A stretch of DNA of 64,000 nucleotides. Origin: Henriciella aquimarina. GTDB taxonomy: Bacteria; Pseudomonadota; Alphaproteobacteria; Caulobacterales; Hyphomonadaceae. The stretch spans positions 124,001 through 188,000 of the forward strand of contig NZ_NCST01000061.1 of assembly GCF_002088975.1 (NCBI RefSeq). The letters are read 5' to 3'. The translations under genes were made by a program, and so were the position numbers. Below are positions 8,249 to 15,979 of the stretch, one piece after another; the first letter of the stretch is position 1; each line of letters starts with the position of its first letter. The notes beneath the pieces are model-generated. The model saw only the letters and a list, made by a program, of their open reading frames with translations. It was not told where the DNA came from and made no database searches.

Positions 8249-8974
8249 ATGACGACACTCTATGGATGGGGGCCGATGTTCGACTGCCCCTCACCGAGCC
8301 CCTATGTGATGAAGAGCGAGATCCAGTTGCAGATGCTGGATATCGAGTTCGACAGGGCATTCGCCGACCTGGATGCGGTCTCGAAGCACAAGGCGCCCTA
8401 TGTCGAGGATGAGGGCGAGATCATCCAGGATTCCAATTTCATCCGGGCCCATTTCGAGCGGAAGACAGGACGCTCCCTGAATGACGGGCTCACCCCGCGC
8501 CAGCAGGCGCTCAGCTGGGCGCTGGAGCGGATGGTCGAGGGCCACCTGAATGCGGTGATGGCAGGTGAGCGCTGGCTGAATGATGCGAATTTCGAGAAAG
8601 GGCCTACCCTGTTTTTCGCCGATGTCACGGAGCCGCAGCGCCAGGCCGTCATCGACGAGATCCGCGAGGGCATGCGCAAGACGCGCTGGGAGTCGGGTAT
8701 CGGGCGACACGCTCATGAAGAGCAGCTTCAGCTTGCGGCCTGGGACCTTGCGGCCATCGCCGCGCAGCTGGGCGAGCAGGCCTTCCTGCTTGGGGATGAG
8801 CCGACGGTTGCCGATGCGTCCGTTTCAGCGGTGCTGGTCTCGTGCGCAACGCCCTATTTCGAGACCCCGCTGGTCGATCTCGTCCAGTCCCATTCGAACC
8901 TGCCCGGCTATATCCGGCGGATGAAGGAATGCTACCTGCCGGAAGGCGTGTGGCCCGACCTGGTCATGGCGTAA
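8249..8974 (+). CDS. Glutathione S-transferase family protein (FAXC/metaxin-like)
   Basis: The 241-residue protein begins TTLYGWGPMFDCPSPSPYVMKSE, a thioredoxin-like N-terminal domain in the style of failed-axon-connection and metaxin-like GSTs, with an Asp-Cys-Pro-Ser site rather than the CPYC of glutaredoxins. EGEIIQDSNFIRAHFE corresponds to the GSH-binding strand region; the C-terminal all-helical domain follows, ending FLLGDEPTVADASVSAVL and LPGYIRRMKE. I start at ATG 8249 since AAGGAG (8237-8242) is six bases upstream; the in-frame ATG at 8243 directly touches that site. Likely target of the divergent YafY regulator. Substrate is unknown. Confidence 0.85.
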   Translation: MTTLYGWGPMFDCPSPSPYVMKSEIQLQMLDIEFDRAFADLDAVSKHKAPYVEDEGEIIQDSNFIRAHFERKTGRSLNDGLTPRQQALSWALERMVEGHLNAVMAGERWLNDANFEKGPTLFFADVTEPQRQAVIDEIREGMRKTRWESGIGRHAHEEQLQLAAWDLAAIAAQLGEQAFLLGDEPTVADASVSAVLVSCATPYFETPLVDLVQSHSNLPGYIRRMKECYLPEGVWPDLVMA

Positions 8975-8986
8975 ACGGCTATGGCG

Positions 8987-9463
8987 TTACTGATCGGCGG
9001 TGTCCTCGCGCGCGCTCCTGGGCAGGTTTGCCTCGGCGAGCCCCCGCGCGAGGCGCTGGCCGGTCGAGGCATAGGTCTTCTCGGCTGACACCGCCCCTTC
9101 ATCACAGCGGTTGCGGCGGCGGTTTTCGGACTGGAAACCGTCATTGAAGGCGTCCACCATGGAGGTCCGCAGGCGGCTGCGATAGGGCGCCTCGACGCCG
9201 AGCAGCTCCTGCATGTAGGCGCGCCAATACTGGTCATCCCGGCCATTGCACAGCAGACGGATGGCGTGGGCTGACCCGAGCGTCGAAGACAGCGCGATCA
9301 CGTCGCGCAGATAGTCCTGCGTGCGCGTATCGCTGACATCATATTCCGGAACGTAATCACGATCATATTGGCGCTGAGACTGGCCATGCCCGGGCAGGGC
9401 TGGCAGGAAAGCCAGAGCGAGAATAAGCGAGAGGTAGCGCCAGTGTTCGAATGTCTTCTGCAT
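8987..9463 (-). CDS. TIGR02301 family exported protein
   Basis: The 158-residue protein has a signal peptide (SLILALAFLPALPGHGQ) and a mature domain with two well-separated cysteines, in IRLLCNGRDDQYWRAYM and NRRRNRCDEG, separated by a FNDGFQSENR segment. That layout matches TIGR02301, an alphaproteobacterial family of unknown function whose two cysteines probably form a disulfide in the periplasm. I start at 9463; the frame is open nine codons further. The first 21 bases of the gene overlap the start of the divergent dehydrogenase gene. Confidence 0.8.
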   Translation of the reverse strand: MQKTFEHWRYLSLILALAFLPALPGHGQSQRQYDRDYVPEYDVSDTRTQDYLRDVIALSSTLGSAHAIRLLCNGRDDQYWRAYMQELLGVEAPYRSRLRTSMVDAFNDGFQSENRRRNRCDEGAVSAEKTYASTGQRLARGLAEANLPRSAREDTADQ

Positions 9464-10441
9464 CACACGACTTTCACGCGGCTCGAGCACAGGCTCAAGC
9501 CGTTTGCTGAACGAATATCACCTGTCACGGTCTCGGATAGTGGCGAAATCAGGCAGCCATGGGGCAAGCCTGCATCCAGGCCTGAGGCCATGATCGCTTA
9601 TGGCACGGCAGATGTGTGGTTCGGAAAGGCGGTCCATATCTTCCCGCAATACCTGTATGACGCTGAGCGGCTGGTCTGGTTCCAGTCCACGGCTGCGGGA
9701 CTGGAGCATCCGCTGCTCCAGAAGATCGGGCGCAAGGCCGAAGCCTATACTTCAAGCCATGCCCAGTCCGAGGCGCTGGCCGAGTGGGCGCTCTGGGCCG
9801 GCTTTGACTGGTTCGGCAAGGGCGCAGAGCGCCGTGCCGCCCAGGCCGAGCGTCAGTGGCGCACCATCCCATTCCGGGAGGTTCAGTCCACGCGCTGGCT
9901 GATCTACGGTTTCGGCCATATCGGTGAAGCGGCCGGCCGCCGGCTGAAGGGCCTCGGCGCTCATGTCACCGGGGTGCGCCGGTCCGACCAGGTGTCTCCC
10001 TTTGCCGACCGGATCCTTCATCCCAACGATGTCAGCGGGGACGAACTCGGCCAGGCCGATGTTGTCATGCTTTGCTGCCCGCATACGCCCGAAACCGAGA
10101 ACCTCGCCAATGCAGACTTCTTCGCGGCCATGAAGGAGGGCAGCCTTTTCCTCAATCTCGGGCGTGGGGCACTCGTCGATGAGGACGCGCTTCTGGCCGC
10201 GCTCGACAAGGGTCGTCCGGCGCATGCCACGATTGATGTGACGCGCGAGGAGCCGCTGCCGGAAGACAATCCGATCTGGGGGCATCCAAACCTCACGCTG
10301 ACCTGCCATACGTCTGCGATCACCCAGGACTCCAGCAAGCGCAATGATGAGCTGTTCCTGGAAAACCTCGGCCGGTTTCTCGATGGCGAAGTGCTTCGCA
10401 ATCTCGTGGATGAGAGCGTCTTTTCCGGAGAGGCCGCCTAG
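9443..10441 (+). CDS. D-2-hydroxyacid dehydrogenase, NAD(P)-binding
   Basis: The 332-residue protein is a formate/glycerate dehydrogenase-type enzyme that reduces a 2-keto acid. The NAD(P) Rossmann motif is WLIYGFGHIGEAAGRRLKGLGAHVTGVRRS at about residues 152-182; an Arg after the second strand hints at NADP use. LNLGRGALVDEDALLAAL, the ATIDVTREEPLP segment and the catalytic-type His in LTCHTSAIT complete the fold. The frame opens upstream at 9368, but GTG 9443 with GAGAGGT just before it is better placed, and it still overlaps the divergent TIGR02301 gene by 21 bases. The substrate (hydroxypyruvate or glyoxylate class) cannot be told. Confidence 0.85.
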   Translation: MFECLLHHTTFTRLEHRLKPFAERISPVTVSDSGEIRQPWGKPASRPEAMIAYGTADVWFGKAVHIFPQYLYDAERLVWFQSTAAGLEHPLLQKIGRKAEAYTSSHAQSEALAEWALWAGFDWFGKGAERRAAQAERQWRTIPFREVQSTRWLIYGFGHIGEAAGRRLKGLGAHVTGVRRSDQVSPFADRILHPNDVSGDELGQADVVMLCCPHTPETENLANADFFAAMKEGSLFLNLGRGALVDEDALLAALDKGRPAHATIDVTREEPLPEDNPIWGHPNLTLTCHTSAITQDSSKRNDELFLENLGRFLDGEVLRNLVDESVFSGEAA

Positions 10442-10484
10442 AGGCGCTTGCCTGCTCCCGCGCGGCAGGCCTATCTAGTCGATA

Positions 10485-11741
10485 ATGTCGACTCAGATGC
10501 CATTGGGGGGCCTGCTGCACGGGCTTCAGGTGCAGGAGACGAACCGTGCGCCGCGCTCCGAGCCTTTGGATGCGCTGAGCGATACTGCCGAGTCTGCCAC
10601 CGAAGCCGCAAGCGAGTTTGCCACCTGGATCGCGTCCGGCTCGCGCGATGCGCTGGTCGCGCTGGCGCTGACCATCGGCATCACGATGGTCCTGTGGTTC
10701 ATCCGCTGGGGCATCATCCGGCTGATCCTGCGCCTGCCGCGCAATGACGACTATTCCGTATCCGCCATCGTCAACCGTATCGTGCGGCGCTTCCGGCTCT
10801 ATTTCATGGTGGCGACGGCGCTGGTCATAACCGACCGGATCATGGAACTGCCGTCGACCCTGTCGACGTTCACCCATGTCCTGTTCGTGATCACCGCGAC
10901 GCTTCAGGCCGCGGAACTACTGCAGGAGGCGGCGGTTTCCTCCATCCGGCGCCAGGCCATCCGCAATCCGCAGGACGCCAGCACGCTCGCCTCGGCGGTG
11001 AACCTCATCAAATGGTTCATCAATGTCGTCATCTGGTCGTTCGCGCTCTTGCTCATCCTCGACAATATCGGGGCGAACGTCACCACGCTCATCGCGGGTC
11101 TCGGTATAGGCGGTATCGCAATCGGCCTGGCCGCCCAGGGCATGTTCCGGGATTTGTTTTCCTCGCTCTCCATCGTGCTCGACAAGCCGTTCCAGGTCGG
11201 TGACACGGTTCGCTATGACGATACCTGGGGCGATATCGAGGATATCGGCCTGAAGACGACACGTATCCGCTCGCGCAAGGGCGAGCAGATCATCATCTCG
11301 AACACGAATCTTCTGGAAAAAGAGATCCACAATATGCGGCGGATGACCCGCCGCCGCATCGAGCTCGATTTCAGCCTCATCTATCAGACGCCGCCGGATG
11401 TCGCAGACGCGATCCCGGGCATGGTGGCCGAACTGGTGAAGGAGATGCAGGGGGCGGCTTTCGACCGGTGCAGCATGGTGGCGTTCGGCAGGAGTTCGCT
11501 TGATTACGAACTGGTCTTCTATTCGCTCAATCCGGACTTCAACCGCTCCATGGCGCTACGCTCGAAAGTGCTGCTCGCCCTGTTCCGGAAGTTCGGTGAG
11601 GAAGGCATCAAATTCGCCTATCCGACGCAGACGCTCTATCTCAATGAGGCAGACAGCGCAGCGAAGCGCAGGGTCGAGGCCCAAAGCGCTGATGAAGCCC
11701 CGGTGTTCGAGGGGCCTCTCGATATCGAACCTGAAAGCTAG
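10485..11741 (+). CDS. MscS-family mechanosensitive ion channel
   Basis: The 418-residue inner-membrane protein has a soluble N-terminus, then helices near residues 55-80, 105-145 and 170-200, the last leading into the pore helix LIAGLGIGGIAIGLAAQGMFRDLFSSL with its Gly/Ala packing pattern. Next come IVLDKPFQVGDTVRYDDTWGDIEDIGLKTTRIRSRKGEQIIISNTNLL, the conserved MscS beta domain, and a C-terminal alpha/beta domain. It opens under membrane tension to release solutes in hypo-osmotic shock. The last residues are acidic. There is no strong ribosome site before ATG 10485; Met5 (10497) is an alternative start. Confidence 0.92.
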   Translation: MSTQMPLGGLLHGLQVQETNRAPRSEPLDALSDTAESATEAASEFATWIASGSRDALVALALTIGITMVLWFIRWGIIRLILRLPRNDDYSVSAIVNRIVRRFRLYFMVATALVITDRIMELPSTLSTFTHVLFVITATLQAAELLQEAAVSSIRRQAIRNPQDASTLASAVNLIKWFINVVIWSFALLLILDNIGANVTTLIAGLGIGGIAIGLAAQGMFRDLFSSLSIVLDKPFQVGDTVRYDDTWGDIEDIGLKTTRIRSRKGEQIIISNTNLLEKEIHNMRRMTRRRIELDFSLIYQTPPDVADAIPGMVAELVKEMQGAAFDRCSMVAFGRSSLDYELVFYSLNPDFNRSMALRSKVLLALFRKFGEEGIKFAYPTQTLYLNEADSAAKRRVEAQSADEAPVFEGPLDIEPES

Positions 11742-11756
11742 TCTTTGGGGGCCGGC

Positions 11757-12056
11757 TTATTCGACCGTCCAGCCACGGGCTGTGCGGTGGGCATCCAGCG
11801 TGATGCCGTCGGCTTCCGTGCGCGGAGACTTCGTCCGGCCCATGGAGACAGAGCGCGCGCCCGTGAGGCGCAGGAGCAGGGCGACCGTCGCAATGACCAG
11901 ACCGATGGCTGCGGTCACCACGGCAATCATGCCGGCCATGACGATGATGGCGAGCGCCAGGATGCCGCGAAGACCCCAGCGGGCGCCTTCGCGTAGGGCA
12001 TTGCCGACGCGGGCGAACAAGGATTCCATAGAAAGGGTGGAACGGGCTGCAGTCAT
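11757..12056 (-). CDS. Small inner-membrane protein of unknown function
   Basis: I do not recognise a named family. The 99-residue protein has an amphipathic N-terminus (SLFARVGNALREGARWGLR), one long or two short hydrophobic segments (GILALAIIVMAGMIAVVTAAIGLVIATVALLLRL, about residues 31-64), and a basic C-terminal tail ending in the motif LDAHRTARGWTVE. Short proteins with such a tail are common in Caulobacterales-like genomes. It is the first gene after MscS on the opposite strand. Another open frame covers the same DNA on the plus strand (11745-11996) but has no matching features. Confidence 0.65.
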   Translation of the reverse strand: MTAARSTLSMESLFARVGNALREGARWGLRGILALAIIVMAGMIAVVTAAIGLVIATVALLLRLTGARSVSMGRTKSPRTEADGITLDAHRTARGWTVE

Positions 12057-12129
12057 CGTGTGTCTTTCTCCTGTCGGTCAAAGATGAGGGTGGCAGGCGG
12101 GAAGGTCAATCGCCAATCCGTAAATGCCC

Positions 12130-12834
12130 TCAGTTCGTCGCAATCAGGCCGCGTTCTGCTCGAATTCTGGCATAGGCGCCGGTGATGGCGGCGGCCTTGT
12201 CGTGGGCTGCGGACTCGAACTCCCGCGGGGCCCCGTTGCCGACGATCCGGTCGGGGTGATTGTCCGCCATGAGCTTGCGATAGGCGCGCCGGATCACGTC
12301 GAAATCGGCATCATGGGCGACGCCGAGGATGTGGTAGGGGTCATCGCGCTCGGGCCCGAGATGGCTCGCCCGGATGCGCCGGAAGGTCGTCTCGTCGAAG
12401 CCGAAGTTCTCTGCGACTGTCCGGAGATACTGCAGTTCGTCGTCGGTGATGGCGCCGTCGGCCCCCGCGATCATGAACAGCCCGTCGAGGACGCCTTCCA
12501 GCAGACAGGGGCGGTGGCTGTATTTCCGGCCGATCTTGCGGGCATAGGCTTCGTAGCCGCGCACCGTCTGACGTGCGATGTTGAAAACGCGGCGGACATT
12601 GTCAGCATCTTCCGGGGCCGCCCGGAAGACGCGCGAGAAGACCATGATCTCATTGTCGCTCACCCGTCCGTCGGCAGCCGCCATCTTGGCGCCCAGCCCG
12701 ATCACGGCGGCGGTGAAGCCGACATCATTGGGATCCGGCGCGCAGCCGGGCTCGCCCGACTCCGGCTCATTGTCCGCGGAATCGGTGTCAAACAGGCGCC
12801 GGCCGCCATCTATCAACATCTGCCATAGGCTCAT
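12130..12834 (-). CDS. TerB/DnaJ-domain protein, DjlA-like
   Basis: The 234-residue protein has a TerB-like helical domain (residues 40-150: FTAAVIGLGAKMAAADGRVSDNEI and IAGADGAITDDELQYL, the two metal-binding-type acidic repeats) followed by a J-domain (about 165-220: DPYHILGVAHDADFDVIRRAYRKLMADNHPDR with the HPD triplet). This is the domain order of DjlA co-chaperones, which stimulate DnaK ATPase. It lacks the N-terminal membrane segment of E. coli DjlA, so it is probably cytoplasmic. It stands alone between two membrane-protein genes. Confidence 0.88.
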   Translation of the reverse strand: MSLWQMLIDGGRRLFDTDSADNEPESGEPGCAPDPNDVGFTAAVIGLGAKMAAADGRVSDNEIMVFSRVFRAAPEDADNVRRVFNIARQTVRGYEAYARKIGRKYSHRPCLLEGVLDGLFMIAGADGAITDDELQYLRTVAENFGFDETTFRRIRASHLGPERDDPYHILGVAHDADFDVIRRAYRKLMADNHPDRIVGNGAPREFESAAHDKAAAITGAYARIRAERGLIATN

Positions 12835-12937
12835 CGTCGAACAACCATAGCGGGTTTTGTGAACAAAATCAGGTCGAACTGCTCAATTGCGTTGCGACAA
12901 AAGTTCAACAGTCGGTGAAGACATAGGTTTCAAAAGT

Positions 12938-13813
12938 CTAATCGCGGGCGCGGTTTTCCTGTACGGCAGCGCGCAGTTCGGCCATTTCGCTCCTTAGTGA
13001 GGCGAGCAGGGCCAGGATCTCGTCACGCTCCTCCTCGGCATGTTCGACATCTTCCTCAATGTCCTCCAGAAGGTCTGTCGTGGCGGCTTTCTGCTCGGCT
13101 GCGAGCGCGTCCACGACGAGAGCGATGAACAGGTTGAGGACGGCGAAACTCGCCACGAAGATGAAGGTCAGGAAGAAGAGCGGCGCCCAGGGGTGGCCGT
13201 CATCGATCACCTTCTGGACCACTTCGAAGCGCCATCCATCCATGGTCATGACCTGGAACAGCGAGAAGGCCGAGCGCGGCAGGTCACCGAAGAGCTGCTG
13301 GACCTCTTCATTCGTGCTGTTGCCATACATGTTGGTCGCCATGACGGCGTAGACATAAGTCAGCAGCGAGAGCACCGCGACGATGGCGCCCATGCCCGGA
13401 AGCGCCTTGAGCAGGGCTTCGGTAATCCGCTTCATCATCGGGACCACGTGCAGGAGCCGCAGCACCCGGAGCACACGCAGGGCGCGCAGCACCGAAAATG
13501 CCACCCCGCCCGGCACCAGTGAAATGCCGACGACGATGAAGTCGAACCAGTTCCAGCCCGAGCGGAAGAAGTCGAAACGGTACACAATGAGCTTGAGCGA
13601 GATTTCCAGGACGAAGGCCAGCGTGATGGCATGGTCCAGCATCTGGAGGGTTTTCACGGTCGGTGGCGACATGAATTCCGAATAGGTCAGCACGCCGAGA
13701 ATGATCGCATTGATGATGATCAGGCTGGTGATGAGGTTCCTGAACCAGGTGCTCTCAATCGCCGCTTCCAGCCCGGAATTGCTCGTCGTCTCGTCGAGTG
13801 TCGCACGCGCCAT
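12938..13813 (-). CDS. Bacterial voltage-gated cation channel (NavBac-like)
   Basis: The 291-residue protein has six membrane helices in the order of a single-domain voltage-gated channel. S4 carries R110, R113, R116 and R119 at every third position (VLRALRVLRVLRLL). Pore helix and filter are SLFQVMTMDGWRFEVV, with T190-M-D-G-W194-R. Sodium channels such as NaChBac have TLESW and CavMr-type channels TLEGW; here an acidic Asp replaces Glu and Gly follows. After S6 (FVASFAVLNLFIALVVDAL) comes an acidic neck and a coiled coil (EEERDEILALLASLRSEMAELRAAVQ) that drives tetramer assembly. It works in the inner membrane. Ion preference cannot be told from the filter alone. Confidence 0.92.
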   Translation of the reverse strand: MARATLDETTSNSGLEAAIESTWFRNLITSLIIINAIILGVLTYSEFMSPPTVKTLQMLDHAITLAFVLEISLKLIVYRFDFFRSGWNWFDFIVVGISLVPGGVAFSVLRALRVLRVLRLLHVVPMMKRITEALLKALPGMGAIVAVLSLLTYVYAVMATNMYGNSTNEEVQQLFGDLPRSAFSLFQVMTMDGWRFEVVQKVIDDGHPWAPLFFLTFIFVASFAVLNLFIALVVDALAAEQKAATTDLLEDIEEDVEHAEEERDEILALLASLRSEMAELRAAVQENRARD

Positions 13814-13879
13814 GATCCCCTCCGCTTTGTTCCCCCGGACCCCTCACAGCCCTGTCTCATACCGCCATCTCCGGCGGGA

Positions 13880-14347
13880 TCAATCGGCAGAGGTCGTGGT
13901 GTCGCTCACAATTTTCCAATTGCCGTCGATGCGGCGGAAAATGAGGGTGAAGAGGCCGGACGGGGCATCGTTTTCCCGGGTCAGTTGCCACCGGCCATGC
14001 ACCACGGCAGCTTCCGGGCCGAGGCGGACAATTTCCAGCTCCTCGAAGTCAAGCAAGCCCATCGCGGCCCGGTCGGTATAGCGTGTGCGATAGCGCTCAA
14101 GCGTTTTCCAGTAGCCGCGCACGACCGATCCGCCGGAGGCAAAGCGCAACTCAGGCGATTGCCAGTAGCCTTCCATAAATCTCTCGATGTCGCCCGCATC
14201 CCAGGCGGCATCCTGTTGCGCCAGGACGGCGCGAATCTCTGCTTCCGCCTCATCGGTAGCCATGTCGGAGCTCGCAGGCCCGGCTGCCTGACAAGCGGCG
14301 GGGACCAAAAGCGCAAGGGCGGCAAGGCCGTAACTGATTTGCTGCAT
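13880..14347 (-). CDS. Exported SnoaL/DUF4440-like protein (NTF2 fold)
   Basis: The 155-residue protein starts with a signal peptide (ISYGLAALALLVPAACQAAG); the Cys could be lipidated but the residues before it fit the lipobox poorly. The mature part, AEIRAVLAQQDAAWDAGDIERFMEGYW ... WKTLERYRTRY ... AAVVHGRWQLT ... GLFTLIFRRIDGNWKIVSDTTT, is a DUF4440/SnoaL-like cone fold used for small-molecule binding or isomerase-type catalysis. The true start is ATG 14347: the frame is open about 620 bases upstream, but that part runs antisense to the exchanger gene. It is divergent from the Ca/Na exchanger. Its ligand is unknown. Confidence 0.8.
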   Translation of the reverse strand: MQQISYGLAALALLVPAACQAAGPASSDMATDEAEAEIRAVLAQQDAAWDAGDIERFMEGYWQSPELRFASGGSVVRGYWKTLERYRTRYTDRAAMGLLDFEELEIVRLGPEAAVVHGRWQLTRENDAPSGLFTLIFRRIDGNWKIVSDTTTSAD

Positions 14348-14467
14348 GGATCGCTTCTTCCTTTCAGGGCGTGAGTGTAAGCCATCGAGACCGCATGGAA
14401 ACCAGTTTGGACGCAAAGGGTCTCCCGGGCTAGAGAAGTAGGCAAACGGGTTGAGGACGAATCTCTC

Positions 14468-15505
14468 ATGATGATGATGGCGCTGATTGTTGGCGGGCTG
14501 ATGCTGCTTCTGGCGGGCGGCGAAGTCCTGGTGCGCGGGTCTGTCGGCGTGGCCCGCAAGCTGGGCATGTCGGAACTGATGATCGGGCTGACACTGGTCG
14601 GCTTCGGCACCTCCATGCCCGAAATGGTTACCAGCCTTCAGGCGCTTTCCGACGGCGCAGTGGGGATTTCGGTCGGCAATGTGATCGGGTCGAATATCGC
14701 GAATGTGCTGCTCGTTGTCGGGGCTGCCTGCCTGATCTCGCCAATCGTTATCAATCTTCGGGCGCTGAGCCGGGATGGCCTTGTCATGATTGCGGCCACG
14801 ATCCTGTTTGCCGGTGTCCTCTGGTTTGACGGGTTCACCCGGCCCATGGGCATCCTCTTTGTCGTCCTGCTCCTCATCTATCTCGCTGTCTCGGTCGTGC
14901 TCGACCAGCGGAAAGGCTCGCCTGTCGCTGCCGTGCATAGCGGTGAAGCGGAAACCGTTGAGACGCACGAGCCGCTCTGGCTCGCCTTGTTGCTGGCCGT
15001 GGGCGGCATTGCGGGGGTGATCCTCGGCGCGCGGATGCTCGTCACCGGTGGCGCCGAGCTCGCGCGCACGGTCGGGATTTCCGAAACCGTGATCGGCATT
15101 TCCATCGTCGCGATCGGAACCAGCCTGCCGGAACTCGTCACCTCGATTGTATCGGCGGCAAAAGGCCGGGCCGATGTGGCGCTCGGCAATGTGATCGGCT
15201 CCAACGTCTTCAACATTCTCGGCATCATGGGCGTATCGGCGGCGGTCTATCCGTTCAGCATCGTCTCCGGTCCGTCCTCGGCGGCGGGCGACAAGCCCCT
15301 GGATGTTGCCGCCCTGAGCTATGGGCCGGGCGAGAGCCTCATCTCGATGCAGGACATGGGCGCGCTGGCGCTCTCGGTCTTCCTGCTGATCCTGTTCGCC
15401 TGCACCGAACGCAAGATTGCGCGCTGGGAAGGGGCCGTTCTCCTGGCCGGTTACGCGCTCTACATGGCGTTCAGTTTCGATCTTATTCCGCGTTTCACAG
15501 GCTAG
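14468..15505 (+). CDS. Calcium/sodium antiporter (CaCA family)
   Basis: The 345-residue inner-membrane protein has the two inverted alpha repeats of Na/Ca exchangers: IGLTLVGFGTSMPEMVTSL with GNVIGSNIANVLLV in the first half, and GISIVAIGTSLPELVTSIVSA with GNVIGSNVFNILGI in the second. The GTSxPE acidic residues bind the ions. About ten membrane helices can be read. A cytoplasmic loop near residues 145-170 joins the halves. Four Met codons lie together at the start (14468-14479), so the exact one is uncertain. Its stop is close before queF (9 bp), suggesting co-transcription. Confidence 0.93.
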   Translation: MMMMALIVGGLMLLLAGGEVLVRGSVGVARKLGMSELMIGLTLVGFGTSMPEMVTSLQALSDGAVGISVGNVIGSNIANVLLVVGAACLISPIVINLRALSRDGLVMIAATILFAGVLWFDGFTRPMGILFVVLLLIYLAVSVVLDQRKGSPVAAVHSGEAETVETHEPLWLALLLAVGGIAGVILGARMLVTGGAELARTVGISETVIGISIVAIGTSLPELVTSIVSAAKGRADVALGNVIGSNVFNILGIMGVSAAVYPFSIVSGPSSAAGDKPLDVAALSYGPGESLISMQDMGALALSVFLLILFACTERKIARWEGAVLLAGYALYMAFSFDLIPRFTG

Positions 15506-15514
15506 GAGGCCTCC

Positions 15515-15979
15515 TTGTCAGAAGACATCTATTCCGGTCTGGACCAGCTCGGCCATTCGAGTGCGATCCCCGCCTCTCCGGAGGAGGCGACCCTGGAGCG
15601 CGTGGCGAACCCGCATGCCGACACGCTCTACCTCGCCCGGTTCACCGCGCCGGAGTTTACTTCGCTCTGTCCGGTAACGGGCCAGCCCGATTTCGCGCAT
15701 ATCGTGATCGATTATGCGCCCGGCGACTGGTTGGTCGAAAGCAAGAGCCTGAAGCTCTATCTCACCTCGTTTCGCAATCACGGCGCCTTTCACGAAGACT
15801 GCACGGTGGCCATCGGCAAGCGGCTGGTCGGGCTGCTCGAGCCGAAATGGTTGCGCATCTACGGCTACTGGTATCCGCGCGGCGGCATCCCGATCGACGT
15901 CTTCTGGCAGTCCGGGCCGCTTCCGGAGGGGCTGTATGTTCCCGAGACCGGCGTTCCGTCCTATCGCGGCCGCGGCTAG
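15515..15979 (+). CDS. queF: NADPH-dependent 7-cyano-7-deazaguanine reductase
   Basis: QueF reduces the nitrile preQ0 to the amine preQ1 in queuosine synthesis. The 154-residue protein is the short unimodular type with the catalytic Cys52 in [17 protein letters not shown] (Asp59), and the NADPH-binding motif [21 protein letters not shown]. The T-fold ends with [17 protein letters not shown]. Start is TTG at 15515 behind a perfect AGGAGG six bases upstream. The stop overlaps the stop of phoD across a shared CTAG. Confidence 0.96.
   Translation: MSEDIYSGLDQLGHSSAIPASPEEATLERVANPHADTLYLARFTAPEFTSLCPVTGQPDFAHIVIDYAPGDWLVESKSLKLYLTSFRNHGAFHEDCTVAIGKRLVGLLEPKWLRIYGYWYPRGGIPIDVFWQSGPLPEGLYVPETGVPSYRGRG

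Noticed and set aside
11641-12081. A 146-codon frame on the minus strand overlapping the small membrane protein
   Set aside because: Another frame (11757-12056) has membrane helices and a conserved-looking end; this one has only Arg, His and Pro-rich sequence.
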